Shown here: positions 36,795 through 50,900 of the stretch, one piece after another | How positions within the stretch are numbered: the stretch's first letter is position 1 | How the letters are laid out: every line of letters begins with the position of its first letter | Source: Fratercula arctica | Lineage: Eukaryota > Chordata > Aves > Charadriiformes > Alcidae | Direction of reading: 5' to 3' | NCBI GenBank assembly: GCA_947846985.1 | Contig: CANTUZ010000008.1 | Coordinates: 24,385,352-24,449,351, forward strand | DNA length: 64,000 nucleotides | Position numbers and translations under genes: made by a program | The notes under the pieces: generated by a model | What the model was told of the DNA's origin: nothing | What the model saw: only the letters and a program-made list of their open reading frames with translations | Database searches by the model: none

Positions 36795-39700
36795 AGTTTT
36801 GGCTTCCAACTTCTCAATCAATCTAGCAAGGGAACAAAAGCCAAGTATTGTGTTCAATTGTTTGTTTCTACACAAGTGCTATTCTCTTCCTTAACTTGAT
36901 TTTGTAATGTACTTAGTTTGAAGGGATTTGAATTTTTTTCATTAATGTTGATGCTATTGTGCTGAGTGAAATCATAACCTTGTCCAGATGAGCCATGTTG
37001 AGAAAGATGGGCTGTTTCTTTGTGCTAATACTGAAGAGATTTTGAATAAAAGAGTACGAGTCTGAAATTTAAGACAATGCTTGTTGCATACTTGTTCTAG
37101 CCATTGTATTCTTCAATACACAGACTCTTAGCCTCAATTAATCCATGTATTATGAAAACTATGTGCTGATATATTGTTTATGAAAGTGTTATGTGACCTC
37201 TGAACAGTGGGGGCTAGTGTTGTTAGGATATGAAGCATGAAAATATGATAAATGAAAATGCATTTGAATGACAGGACCATTATTTAAGTTGGAGGCTCTA
37301 AAAAATTGTCAGTATATGAATGTCCTGCAGAAGTAACCAAAATTCAACAATGCAAACCAAGCATAATTAAGTTTTACTTAAAAATAAAATTCTCTTCCCA
37401 GAGGAATAAAGCAGTAAAGGAATAATTACTCCATGTGACTCTTCATCTTGTCATGTCTTTTCTCAAATATAAAAATTTCCAGTTGTATATTTCCTCTGTG
37501 GTGCTCTTCCTCTTTTTACCGTGCCTGATGTTGTCTCAGGTGTTTTGGGTTTTTTTCTGTACACTACCTTCATATTCCTCACAGATGTGTCTTTGGATTT
37601 TTTGTTGTTTTCTTTAAATGATCTTTATATGCACAAAGGTTCTAAAAATCTTTTGTTTAACTTCAGTACTAATCTCCTGCAGGGAAGGCAACACAGAGCG
37701 AGCTGTTTAAAAAAAAAGAATGAAAAACAACAGGAAAAAAATCCCCACACCACCAGCAAGCAACACCCAACCCCCTCGCCCCTAAATAAATAGAAAACCA
37801 GTTTTTGAATTTTCAAGAACCATCAGAAGACAGCATACAAAGGGTTTTTAAAACTGTAATTATAACGGCTTTCCCTCAGGTGAACAGCTACTATTGTTTT
37901 AAAGCATATCACCTCTGTAGGATGGGTTAGTACATGGTCAGTTATATCTTCTCTGTTGCAAAATCTATGTGGGAATCTGCTGATGGAAGACTTTTCTCTC
38001 TTGAGGAAAGACCAGTTTCTGACCTATGTTCCAGGGCTATGCTGCCATGGAGCGTGTTCTAATCCAAACCATTGCCTGTTTCCAGAAAAATGGAGCCTAT
38101 GTACAGGTTTGGGCTGGGACTGGCTCTCCCATCACCTCTCCATATAACAAATAATCAAGCTTTATTCAAACAGATTCCCTGGTAGGAAATTTGGGTGTTA
38201 ATACCAGTGGTGCAATATGAGCAGCTGGGCAGATGACTCATTAGTAGGCCCTTCTAAGCTCTACTAAATAAATGTTTTGCAACCATTTTATTGACTTCTT
38301 AACCTAGGTGGAATTTTCTTTATCCCTTACTTTGCCTGAGCATGAGACATAATGGTTTATGTGAAAAAAGTTCTAGGATGAAGTCCAAGTTTGGTTGAAA
38401 CTAAAACAAGTCAGTAATCAGTTGTACTTACATTCTCATATGGCTCTGTGCTTGCTTTCTTGCCCTGTTTATGAGCTAAACTGATAGACAGAAATCATTG
38501 AGTCACAGATGGGAAGACAGCATGCAAAATGAGAAACTCAGATGGTACTTATAAAGATGTGAGCAGCAGACAATGAAAACATCCTTTAACTAGGAAATGA
38601 TAAGTTCAAAGACAATGGGAACAACATTTAATCTCTTGAGATATTTTCCCCATCAAAAAAAGTGCTACATTGCACAGAATTTTGGTTTTATGTGAACTGG
38701 GTATTTCTGGAAAGTATTTTCTTAATCAAAAATTCACAAGTCAAGTCCATCAGTCAGTAGTGATGATATCCTGTAAGTGGAAAAAATTGTTATGGATATA
38801 TTTTTTTTGTAGTCAGTGCTGAGGGAATTCCATTACTCAGTGGTTGAGAAATATCAAGATTAGGCAACGTTTTGCCCATTTATACTAGATAAATGTTAAA
38901 TATCTATAACATACCCAAACCTTCTTGGCAGACAGTGAATAACATTTAGCTCTACGTAAAAATAACTAAGAATTCTGATAAACACAGTATAAGCTCGATG
39001 GTTCTTATGTGAAGCTCAATAAGCTGTAACTGTCTGTCAGAACAATGCTTGCAGTAAGCTCCAGGTATTAACACGAATTCTTTTGCTTTGTCTTTATCAC
39101 TTTCCTGATCAGTGGGTTTGGAGTTCTTGATATTTTATTTTTTGTTAATTTCATAAAAGCCCTTTCTGCTTCATGCTGCTGTTCTGAAGTGTACCACTTC
39201 ATGCAGTCCAGCTGCATGAAAAAATACAGCATCCAGGTTAGAAGATGAGAGCAAATTCTGACTTTATAAAGTGAAAATCCTGCTGAGTATCAAGCCCTAT
39301 TCATCTTATTTCAGGCAACTTGCTTAACAAGCTTAAGGCAACATTTGGTTTTAATTTGAAATATATGTAGAACACTGTCTCTTGTAATTGAAAATTTTAC
39401 ACATTTATGAAAAATACAATAGGTAAGTTTCTCTTTCAAATTTAATACTTCAGCATGATAATGCAGAATATACGTTACCCTAGCCTGATTTGGTGAATTT
39501 CTAAAATCATAAAGAATATATTGGATCACTTTGGTTATCTCAACAGAGGGAAGTATTTTCACATGCTTGTGTTGAATTAAGATGGGCTTAAAACCAGATG
39601 ATTAATAATTGATATGAACAAGAAAATGCAACTTTTATTGCAGGAGTAAGAGTTGCCATTTTCTTATCTGTCAGACTTAGGTAAGGCCTTCTGTGGCTGG

Positions 39701-40558
39701 TAAATCCTCCTTTCATTCAATCAGTCTGTGGCACGATGTTTATTTGATGTCTATTTTGAAACTTTGCTGCAGACAGATTATATGGAAGGCAGTAGGATTG
39801 ACAATAAGTATGTGCTTGGGTGCATGGAACCTTTGCAAGTGGAGAAGAGCTGAAAATGATACCAGTACTCAGGGTCTTGTGGGATAGGGAGGATGGTGGA
39901 CTTGTTGACAGTTACAGTAATGCAGGAGGGAAGGAGTTGGGAGGAGAGAAGAGGAGCTGGTTTTGACATACTGATTTTCAGTTGGCAAGAGGACATCTGG
40001 AGAAGATTCTGTAGAAGCAGTTTGAATTACAAGTGTGAACAAAAGGGAAGTGAGTGAGGAGGAAAGAAATCTGGGAATCATTGACCGAGATTGTAATTCA
40101 AATCCTGGAGAATAGCTAAGGTTGCCTAAGGACAGCCTAGTTATCTTATATGCATATTGTAGAGCCTATTTCATTTTAAAAATACAAATCTTCTCACTTA
40201 GATAATAATTTTGTGAAAACTGAAATAAGAATAATCTTGAAAAATAGATATCTTATTGTTTAAACTTAAATTTACGATACTTATTTCTAATAAAATTATG
40301 AATAATTGCAGAAATCCATAATTTGAAAATATCTTCTCATTGGACCGTAGGATGTATTCAGAATTACAACAGTAAAAAACCAAGGTTACTTCATTATGTA
40401 AAACTTCCCTGAACACACAATGAGAAACATGATAGAACATTTCTGTTTTTAGCAAGGAAGCATAAAAGAATTCTCTTGCAATAATGGTTGAATTTATGTA
40501 CTGCGCTTTCCTTAAAAAAAAAAATAAGGAAAAAAGGCAAAAAGAAAAAAAAGCAATA

Positions 40559-40599
40559 ACATTGCTTTTTAAATATGTACACATTGCTTTTTAAATATG
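40559..40599. repeat. 22-bp period tandem duplication
   Basis: The 19-mer ACATTGCTTTTTAAATATG occurs at 40559-40577 and again, identical, at 40581-40599, with TAC between them. The period is 22 bases. It appears to be a recent small duplication. Confidence 0.9.
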
Positions 40600-43500
40600 A
40601 GGAATTTCTCTTAATGTGATTGTCTGAGAAATGTGTCTAATTCTGTGTTTCACATGCCTGGAAGTAACTGTTCACGCCCAGTGATAAAAGCCATGCAGAA
40701 TACTGACATAACTGGGTGTACTGTAGTTCATCTCCTGCTGACGTGTCTGCCTTCTGGATTCAGAAAACATTAGCTGGTCAGATCACTGCAGTTAATAATA
40801 AATGGAGAAAAATATCAAGAGTCAGTTTCTTCAGACACTCAGACTCGTGATAAGAGTCAGGTTATCTACTCCTGGTTAGAACTTAGTTCTCTTTTTCACA
40901 GAATTGAAAAAAAAAAAAGGTCATATAGCTAATCTTTCTTGCATAAATTATTTACTGATACACAGGGTGTCATTATTTTCCCTTCTGTCTAGTCCTATCT
41001 GCTTTTTTAGTTGTTTTGTCATCCATAATTTGTATACTTTGCTATTTGTTCTCTTTCTTTAGGAAAGGTACATGACCTGGTGTTCATAGCATGTCTCACC
41101 TGCAGCATGGTTAATTTTCAGTAAATATAGCCCTTGCTTTAGAACCATAATGATTTCCTTAGTCTGTAAAGGTTGTTGATGCATGGTTTATCATTTCAAG
41201 TTGGGTTGGGTTTTTTTGCTTGAACTTCACAGTACTGAAGAATGGTCTGATCAGGAAAATGAATGCTTTATTTTTAATTAACAGTATTCAAAATATGCAG
41301 TGTTAAGAAATCAGTTGTAGAACTGATTCAGAGAGTGTTCTGTTCTGACTGAATATCCCAGTTTACACTCAAACTAATGTAATTTCATGGATGAATAATG
41401 TCTTAATGTTGGATTTCAGAGAAGGACAAAAGGTATATCATGTGGTTGCCATCCTTTGGCATGAATGTGAGTGAATATCCGGAGTTCTCTACTAGTATTC
41501 AAAATCCGTAGCTCTATCATAAGTTGTTAACTGAAGGTCTTCCTTATTCTGAGAAGTGATCTCAAGCTGCAAGATGTGAATCAGATTAAAAAAAAATAAA
41601 ATCCCCAAAACTCTGGCATTCAAATTCAGACCTGCATCCCAACTTTCCCCAACTGTTGAAAGTCAACTTTTATCTCTTGTTGATTCACTTCTTGTGTCTC
41701 CTTTCTGAGTCTGGCAGAGGAATTGAAAGGAATGTTGGCTTGTAACTGGAGGCTTATAAATAGAATCCACTCCATCTATTTATATTCCTTCATAAAAGGT
41801 AGCTGTTGGTGGCTTCGTTAAACAGCTGCTTGCATGCCCCATAAAATGGATTAACTTTCTCTTTCAGTGTAAAGATTAAAATCAACAACTGAACTGTGAA
41901 GTGAGATTTGTCTGACAGAAAAATGTAATACCTGGTGCTTTGGAAGAGCTATATGAAAACAAACTGTGGAGTATTATACTGTTCTTGAATGGCAGAGGAT
42001 GAAGAGAGCAACCTACTTTGTTCTTTATTATTTTTACTGAAAAATTGGGAAGGCCTTATAGTACTCAATGAATCCTTAAATAGAAATCCTGCTGACTTAC
42101 ACAATTCTTGGATGTTAGTGTGCACACAGTTGCCTTCAATTGTTGTTTCACAGATTTTCAAGCTGATGGCTGGCATGTAGAACCCCGTAATTACCACCTA
42201 GGTGGTAGATGTCTGTATCTGGTGAGGTTTCTGGGTAAACTGCCCTCTTAATAGCAGTTTGGTGGCTCCTTTTGGCTAGAGTATTTGTAAGTTCCTAGTG
42301 TTTACAGAGAGCATAGTGCTATAGTATTGAAAACTTTATTCCAAGAATTTATAGGCAGTAGCGGTTGTGCAAAGACTTAATGATGAAACAGAAAACGAAT
42401 GTGTTCTAATACCAGCCAGCTCTTTTCCAAGATAGCTCTGACCATCCTTTACTACTTAGACTGCACAGGCACCACTCTATCTGGTTTTGCATTATCCAAT
42501 ATCTAAGCATACAACAGGTGACAACCATCATCTTCTCTATAAAGTGCAGTTCGTTATTCTTGTCAGTTTGGCAGTTGCTGTTTCTGGCAGCAAAATGGTC
42601 TCACTGCTGTCTCCTAAACCTGAGGGAGTGGGATAAAATCCTGGACAAATCCATCTACAACAATAATACTCTACCTCTGATTCTTAGTTCCTTTTTAGTT
42701 TGGGTCTGTTTTGAATTTCCCACTGAGGTAAGTCAAATCTGGACTGGAATATCCCCAAAGAGTTTGGTTTGATTGCTTGATTACGAAGAAGAGACAAATG
42801 GTGTGATGCCATAAAATTTTGTTTCTGGTATCCTTCAGTTTTCACATCTTTTTTCTTTCATTTTCTCCTATCTAATAACTTTCCTTCAAATTTCTTTGAA
42901 GCACATCATTTTTAAGGTTACTGTATTTTTATCATATTTGAGATACTAGCAGATTAGAAGTTTGGCAACCAAAATTCATATGGAATTTCCATTCAGATTC
43001 TTTTTACACATAGGAAAATAATACAGTATGGTAGGACAGAAATAAAGCAGTACTACAGTGTATGAAGTAACTGATGCTAATGTGATTGGTTTGGTTTTTT
43101 TTTTTTTTTAATTGAATCCTCAGTTACTTAGCACTGCACAAAACAGCTCCTTTATTTCATCCTGGGTTTTTGTTCCTGCTGGGATAAACTTTTTCCTTTT
43201 CTGGCCCTAGGATTAGTCATTAGTTTAGAAGAGGATCTGTCTTAGGCAGGAGAAAAAGGAAAAATCTGCAATTGAATTAGTCCCAGAGCTCTCCTCTTGA
43301 GAGCAGAATTTCACTTCATTGCTCAAGGCATAAAAAGGAGGCAAATCTTGTCTGCAGATGTTTTTTCAGTATTCAGGGTCACACCTGGTGCAACAGTTAC
43401 TCTATGTATGGCTATGAAGCTCTTGCTAAGAGGGGGGAAAAAAAAGCAATTCACTGGAGGAAGGAAACAGCCTGCATTTTGGGACATGGTAAGTAGCTGT

Positions 43501-43917
43501 AGCCATGTTTTGCAGGTGCCCTAGCATTGCTAATGGGCTTGAAGAGTAATGTGCTACCCATATAGAACAATATGTGTAGCTGATGCCTCTTCTCTCTGCA
43601 AGAATATGAATGTTAGGAGTTCCACAGTAGTGTGTGTTTATTGTGAGGCAAAAAAGTAATGAGGAGAAAAAATAGCTGGATTATTGATATAATTTTAGTA
43701 TTAACTATGTGGGAGGAACACTTTTGTCATTAAACTTCACCATAAACTCGCAAAAATATCTTCATGTTGTCGTCTTTTTTCAGTTCCCATTGTTTACATA
43801 TTAATAATGAACTAGTAGATTGTGAATCTTATTTTAAAGGCAGTTTATGGTTGGTTGCTGTTGAGAGAATTCCTGTGGAACTAGCTATTCTCATGGAGCT
43901 GTGTGTTTAGGCTAAGG
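40600..43917. other. Gene-free AT-rich DNA
   Basis: No gene or transposon seen. A 15-base T run is at 43095-43109. Open frames at about 41949-42197 (both strands) and 42518-42772 have no recognisable product. Confidence 0.6.
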
Positions 43918-44085
43918 GGACTGAAAATCAGAACTGTTGACCTCTGTTCCCAGTTCTTCTGCTAACTTAATGTGTGGCCTTGTCCGAGACTTAACCTCTG
44001 CATCTCAGCCTAAAATTCTTTAGAATGAGCATAAAAATTAGATTTCCTCTGGGCTGTTCTTGGTATGAGAGTGCATCCTGAGACT
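43918..44085 (+). mobile_element. MIR-like SINE relic
   Basis: The segment follows the layout of the MIR/CORE-SINE family. CCCAGTTCTTCTGCTAACTTA at 43950-43970 corresponds to the tRNA-related part ending in a CCCAGCTCTGCCACTTACTA-like stretch. GTGTGGCCTTG and GAGACTTAACCTCTGCATCTCAG at about 43973-44009 correspond to the core GTGTGACCTTGGGCAAGTTACTTAACCTCTCTGAGCCTCAG. It is followed by AGAATGAGCATAAAAATTAG, the equivalent of the AAAATGGGATAATAATAG run. MIR elements predate the amniote radiation, so a strongly diverged copy is expected in a bird. It has no coding capacity. Confidence 0.72.
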
Positions 44086-45202
44086 GGAATGAAAAAGTAC
44101 TGCTAAAATACAAAGTAACTTTGTTGATAAATACGCTGAATTTGCCAATGCCTCTGTGATTTTAAAAAACCTGACAACATTAATAACTAAACTGAGCTCA
44201 CCTGTAAATTGCCTGCAGCGTATAAAACAGCAGTAGTCAAATAGTCATTTCAGTGCTAAGCATGACTGTGTTATATGAAAGCTTTGGAGAAGTGCTGCTG
44301 CTGACTCCCTGAAGTTTATTGACGAGGTGGAAGTCTACTATTCCATCATTTTCTGTCACTGTTTCAAGAAGAAAATTTCTGTATAAATTTAAGGAAGTTA
44401 ACTTGCTTTATTCTGCTTCATTTAGGGTGATCATATCAGGTTAAAAGTGACAGCACTGAAGATCTGTGTGTCCCTATCCCCTCATGTCCCTCAGGGCCAC
44501 TTGTGAGCTTGAATGCAGAGGCATCTGTATGGTATATTACTGTGCAACATTAAATTTGTCCCTTATGTAGCATGTGCAAAGCACTGCTGTGACACTAGCT
44601 TCTGTCATGAAGCCAAATCGGCATAACACTGAGCCTGGAACAACTGAAGAGAGGTAGTTAGCTTTATTGCTCCTGGATTTGGATCAGTTCATCTGACTTT
44701 AAATCAGGGTATGCTTAAGTCACGTTCAGGATACATGTCCAAAATGGTGTCTTATTATGTATTGTGGGCATAGAGGGTTGTCTGCACAGCAATGTCAGTC
44801 ACTGTAGTTTTGAAAGACAAAGTATTAAGATTAGGAGCATAAGATTTTATTCTTCACCAGCATAAGCTTAAAAAGAAAAAAAGAAAATATTTGTATTTAA
44901 AGCAACTATTTGAGAGGTAAAACTTGGAGCTAAACTTCCAGGCTAAATTCAGAACTGGTATGTCTGGCTGAATGCGATTAAAGGAGGAAATCTAGTTTTG
45001 ATCCTGAGATTTTATTTCTCTGAGCAGACATTTAAAACTGTCTATTTAAAACATTTTTTTTAAAAAAAGGAAGATGTGTAGAAATAGATGCAAAATGTCC
45101 ATGCTGTAGCCTGGCAAGTGGCAATACCATATGTAATCTATTATAAGATGAATGGCATGTTGAGAAATGATTCAAGCTGTCTAATTCACAGAGCTCTAAT
45201 TC

Positions 45203-45226
45203 TGTCCTGGAGAATGTCCTGGAGAA
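45203..45226. repeat. 12-bp perfect tandem duplication
   Basis: TGTCCTGGAGAA occurs twice without mismatch, which suggests a slippage duplication. Confidence 0.9.
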
Positions 45227-47616
45227 TACCAACTGAAACAGCAAGTCCCCTATTAAAACACCATAGACCTATGTGCATGCATGTGTGTACATATTTAATT
45301 GTCATATTACAATAGCAATAATGATTGAAGTTCAAGACATTTCCTGGGACTTAGAGATCAGCTGGGATTCAGAATCTGAAGCTCACCCAGGTGCCATCAG
45401 CTCTCACCAGCCAGTCATTAATCCCCAGGAGATGCCTTGCGCTTCAATCTGTACTCCTTATCTTAAACTTCTCCTGCTAGGGTTTCAACCATGTCTTAAG
45501 ATCTTGTTAATAATTAATTTTCCATAGGAACTAATGGCTTCAGTAAAATATAGTATTTCCCCCCTGAGTCTTTAGCGCTTAATGAGCTTCAAGTTACATA
45601 TTATTTATGAAGTTGAAGGGCTGCGTTAACTCCAAAGGGTTTGGCCCCACGCTGAGGTTTTCAGGAGTATGTTTGCAACCTCAGGCAGTGAGCTTGTTAG
45701 GAGTTCAGCTGATTTTCATGATGGATGTCTTATCTATCTCCCTTCAAAGTGTGTTCTTTGTGTATTCATAGCATTTCAATGCAAGAGCTGTTAGCTGTTA
45801 CCCTGAATGTGTTGGGAGGAACAGGATTTTTGTGTGCCTTTTTTAGTGTTCACATACCAAACTTTTCTGTGGAATACCGGCAGTGGGTTAATAGGGAAAG
45901 GCACAGGAAATGTTAGAGGAAGGTGCATCCGGGGAGTGTATTTGCCCATCCCTTTTAGGAAGTGACAATCTAGTTCTATGTCATGTCAGTCAGCTTAAAC
46001 CCACTTGATGCGGCCAGTTTCCTCCAATTCATGGTTGTGTAAGTAGAGTACTGATAGGCATTTCTTTTCTAAGTTTCAAAGTCCCCTTCTAGGAAAAAAA
46101 AAAGAGCTATAATTCCACCATTTCCTGCAATTGTTCTACCTTAAGCTGAAGAAGATACGTGTATAGCTGGGAAAAGGCAGGATCCTGGAACTCTTAATTG
46201 CCTTTGTTACCTAATTTGTTGCCAGAGGGAGGGGAGATGTGACATCTTCATCAATAATGGAATTTTACAGCAGCGTATTAAACTGGACAGACAGCTGAGC
46301 AAAAAGAATTTGAATATATCTCTCCATTCATAGAAATGTAGAAAGCAGAATCTTACTCCCATTCTCCTGCACAGCCATTCTGTAACTTTTACTTTGATGG
46401 CCACATGGTAAGATTTAAATTTACTACAGCTGCCACCTTGTCAAGATGGATATCTGATGCCCAGCCATTCCTTATCCCAGTTCTGCTTAGCAGCTTGAAA
46501 ACACTGCTGAACTGTTATGCAGTTGGTAACCTATGTGTATGTCCAAAACATACGGGAGAGAAATATCTGCTATCATATTGCACAGAATAAAACACAACTC
46601 AAATCTTTTCAGCTGCATACCATTGAAAATAGCAAATAAAGAAAAATTCTGTTTTACTATGGAGAATGTATCTCCAGGTAACTAAACTGTTAGCATGAAG
46701 TACAGTTTAGAATTGAATTTGCATGTTTTGAGGGATTAGGGTTATTTGATAGTTTCAATGCAAAGAGATTGCCACCCAGATTATCGATGGCAAGGAAAAT
46801 TTAGCCCACAGTTCACAGATCGGAGTTTTTGCAAAAAACAGAAGATTTACAGTCAGACGCAGGTCACAAACAAAGAGAAAAATCCACCTTTCTATCTGTG
46901 CAGACAGGGAAAAATCAGGCCTTACTCAGAGCTCCAGATGTAAGAGGCCTTTCCAAGACAGACATCGAAAATGCCTCAAGCCTGGTTTGGGTAAATGTTC
47001 AGAAGTTCTATTTTTTTAAAAAGTTTAAATCAATGTAGAGTCTATGTAAGCAAATAGCACAAAATTCTTAACGAAAGGCTGATATCTTGTACTAGCTTCT
47101 TAGCAGTGATTAAGTACAAGCATTTTCATGTGGTTGAATGCCAGTGCCTTCGGAAATGGTTTAAACTAAACCACAAAATGACCCATTACCTCTCGGTAAG
47201 TGACCTTGTGGGAAGTTAGTAGAGAACAGCAATTAGGCTTAAGATTGACATGCTAGCTTGTTTTGCATTTCCCTGGCTAGAAAGCCCTTATATGAAATTG
47301 TTTTGATGTGCTGGAATCAAGGTACGGATCTTGTTACGTTTTGCAAACTGTCAAGTCCATGAAATTGTTGTTGTTGTTTTTCTATCCAATATCTTTGAAA
47401 TATAGTCAAATCAGTGCTAATGCACAGTGGCAGTATTCCAGGTTTCCACTTTCAGATCTCAGTTGAAATTAGGGAGGGCAGAGAAATGTTACGTGTAGAC
47501 AAAGCTGCCAGATTAAAAATAAGTAAAATAGTTCTAGCAATTCCTAAGAATTTAGGTGTCTTTATTCTTAACAGTAATCAGTACTATATCCTAGCTAGTT
47601 GGTTTATTTGTATAGG

Positions 47617-47658
47617 TTTTTTTTTTTCGTTGTTTTGTTGGTTTTAGTTTTGTTTTTT
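47617..47658. repeat. T/G-rich low-complexity tract
   Basis: T runs split by G, with one CG, including TTTTGTTGGTTTTAGTTTTG. It is simple sequence. Confidence 0.85.
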
Positions 47659-47889
47659 AATATTCTCCTTATAAAGCTTAAGAGGTAAAGGAGAATTACT
47701 TTGGAGATAGTTGACATTTTCCTCACTTGATTTTCCTTTAGAAAGCATAACAGTTTGTGTGCTTCAACTAATCACCTTTTTAAATAAATTTCTGGCTACT
47801 GATTTTTGGATATTTGTTTTATAGTTCAAAACTGTGGTTTATCTGTGGAAAAATAATTTGTTACTTTGAGAAATATGAAGGGAAAATGC

Positions 47890-47907
47890 TCTCTGTTCTC
47901 TCTGTTC
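47890..47907. repeat. 9-bp perfect tandem duplication
   Basis: TCTCTGTTC is repeated exactly twice head to tail. Confidence 0.85.
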
Positions 47908-50900
47908 TTATCTAGATGAGCCAGTAGGGAGCAGTATCTTTCTTGGCATGAATATTCTCAGTATTTGCGGGCTGCACCATAGCTCACTTTTTCTCTGTCA
48001 GACTGTGAACACTTGGAAGCAGACATCCTCATAAACAATTTGCCATTATGAGTAGCAGATTCCATATTGGCACATCAGCAGAAAAAATGGAGATTCAAAA
48101 CAAAACAATATTTTTGAAAAGTTGACATGACATTATTTTTTATCAGTAAGTTTACTCCCTACCTAGCTATCTGAAAGAAGTGATAACTTTATTACATTAG
48201 CTATGAAGTGTGTAGTTAGGTGAAATCCAGCATGCAGATAATCTAATGGGATCCCTTGATTAAAATAGTCACTCACAAGTGTAAGTGCCTTCATGAATGA
48301 AGCATAAAAGAAAAGCTGCTGTTAGTTTCTGTGAAATCTGAGGCAGATTTCCCTGTTTACAGAGTTAATCCCAGTAGAAATAGGACAGAGGGGATAAGAA
48401 ATTGATTTGGAAGCATAACTGTCAAACAAAATAAGTTCATATTTTGACTCGAGGTTGGTTTTGTTCTTTTTCTCTGGATTGATTCCTTCATCAATATTAA
48501 CAGAATGAAAATTTGAATTATGTCTTCTTGCCCCCAAATATTACATTAACTTATTACTTTAATAAGTAACAATGCCGTAAAAGAACTAAAGTCAGTAAAA
48601 AATAAAGAAACCTAAAAATCCTCACTCCCTTTTTGTATTCCTGTTTTTATTTTCCCAGTAATTTTTTTTTCCTGACATTTTTTCCCAACCTCTCCAATCA
48701 ATGCTAAGCCTTGTGTTGCCTTCTTTTCATGACAACTTTCAAATCACGTGCTTGGTTACTTCTTTCTGTGAAGAAGTCACAGTAGGGAGCAAAGGGAATT
48801 CTTTCACCTTTCTAAAAACTACAGGTAACTATCCGCAGGGGGGAAGAATTTTGTTTGGCTTCTTTCTGTTCAAGGGGGTGGCAGACAGCAGAAGTAGGAA
48901 AAGAGATGCTAATGGCAAATCCTGAGAATCTGTAGGAAAAGGAATTTTCTAGTGCTATTTCCATTTTGCTTTTGTGCTCCCACCTCTACCTTTTCCTGCC
49001 GTATTACAAGCAATAGTGCTATACTGAGTGAGATCGCTCTGCCTGCAAAGTAGCAGACAGGGAGGAGCCCAGCAGGCATTAGCACTGTTTCAGGGTGCAG
49101 TAAGTCCTGATAAGATATTCTCCTGAATATCCACTTCGTCAGCTGCAATGCAGAACAATTGGTACGTGGATCAACATGCCTCCCCGATTCCAGAATAAAC
49201 ACTACAGGAAGACCTTGATGAACCCTACCAGATGAATTTAAGCTGGTTCCCAGGGAGCTGGGGAAAAGCTGTGAAAATGTGACTTCTTCACTTGGATGCT
49301 TTTCTAAGAGAACTGTTGGATGTCAGTTCCATAAAAGCAGAAGGACCATCATGTCAAGACACTATAGCAGGGTTGTTAAATGGTTTGCCTCAGTTTGGAT
49401 CTTCTTGGTCATATGTGTATAGCTTTATTTTTATTTAATAGAGTCTTAAGAAAACAATACCTTGAGTCTCCTAAAACTGCTGTAGGCCTGGTCTTAAGCC
49501 AAATCTTTAATTACCTTCCTGTCTTTTGATTGTTGACTCTGCCTTGTAATAGCAAAACAGAGCCTCTATGTTGGATTTGATAGTGCTGGTCAGATCATGA
49601 CCTTGCTACTGAAATACTGTTTCTTCTACTGTTTCAAAACCAAGTAATCCTTAGAAATATAGGTTAATAAAGGCAGCACCCTTTTCAGATTAATCAGTCT
49701 GTGCATGTCAAAATATAGAACAAACTTTTCATGTGAAGAATGTCCAAACTTGCTCTTTTGTGTTTTCATTCAAATAAAAGCCTAGGCTTTTTCCTCACAT
49801 TTGCAAGAATACAGTTTCTTCCACATATTGTCAGCAGAGTTAAATCTTGAAATATTTAGGTATGATGTTGCTTCCTTTTTGCAGTTGGGTATTTAACATT
49901 ATGACGGATCGTTTTCTTGGTATCAAATAACTGACATCTACCATTTGACCTAAAAGATACTCCCCTATATTGTCAGCATGCCTTAAGTTAAGTGGTAGAT
50001 CCACATTTAGCTCCACAGGTTTAACTACAGATTAAATTCATCCCCAAGCTGCTCCCAATTGCTTGGGGAAAAGGGGGACATTAGTACATTAGGTAAGAAT
50101 TTAGAGCTTACTTGGTGATATGATTAGGAATTTGGATAATGCAAATATCAGAGTAACTCTGGAGGAGTATGTGTGGAGGCAATTAGCTACATTAAGAGGT
50201 TCTTACCAAGGTAAGATGTGGCAGAAGGAGAACCTTGCAAATAATGGTGATTGATCCAAAGCTGTCTATTTGATAGCCTGGAGTATTAGTTCACTGTGCA
50301 TTACTGAACTCCTAAAGGCCTGCTCAGTAAATTAAGGCTTGAAGGTCTCATTTCTGCAAATAAGAGTCCTTGTATTTTACTGATGTAAAACTTCTGGCCT
50401 ATATATTCTGTTGGTAAAAATATTTGGGGACTGGACCCACTTCTGTCAACAGAGAAATTAGCTCTTCATATTTATTAGAGGAAGCCCTTCCCTGACTAGT
50501 TGCATTTTGCTCCTACAGATATTGGTGTTTCCCATCCTTTAGGTTGCTACTCAGGCTTTTTGGTCATATGTTTCATAGCTACAAACCATGTGATAGCATT
50601 ACTAATTTTTAAATGGGTTTGAAAAATTGATTTAAGGGTTCGATTTTATGGTGTCTGTAATCTTCTAGCTTACAAAGGGAGGCCAACAACGCTTAAGCCT
50701 AGAAAAAAATGCACGCTGAAGTTTCTCTTTCCCTGTTACTCTACATCTCTTTCTCCCTTCACGTAGCTTTTGAGAGTAATATTAGCTAAGCAAAATTACA
50801 TGTTGATACAAAGTAAAATAAAGGTATGAATTAGCCAGGAATAAATCTAGGCTCTAAATGAGAAGGTTTTTAGCTATCATCTAAATAATGGAGAGAAAAA

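Larger units (their letters stand above)
34081..40558. other. Gene-free AT-rich DNA
   Basis: No gene or mobile element is recognisable. Simple tracts include 17 A at 35867-35883 and an A-rich CAA tract at 36758-36794. The part at about 39880-40080 is purine-rich on the plus strand but unrecognised. The longest open frame of the whole window, 128 codons at 40198-40584 on the minus strand, overlaps poly-A-rich DNA and encodes a Phe/Ile/Ser-rich string that looks like chance. Confidence 0.55.

Noticed and set aside
40198..40584. Longest open frame (128 codons, minus strand)
   Set aside because: It overlaps A-rich sequence and encodes a Phe/Ile/Ser-rich string with no known domain. A frame this long is plausible by chance in 64 kb of AT-rich DNA.
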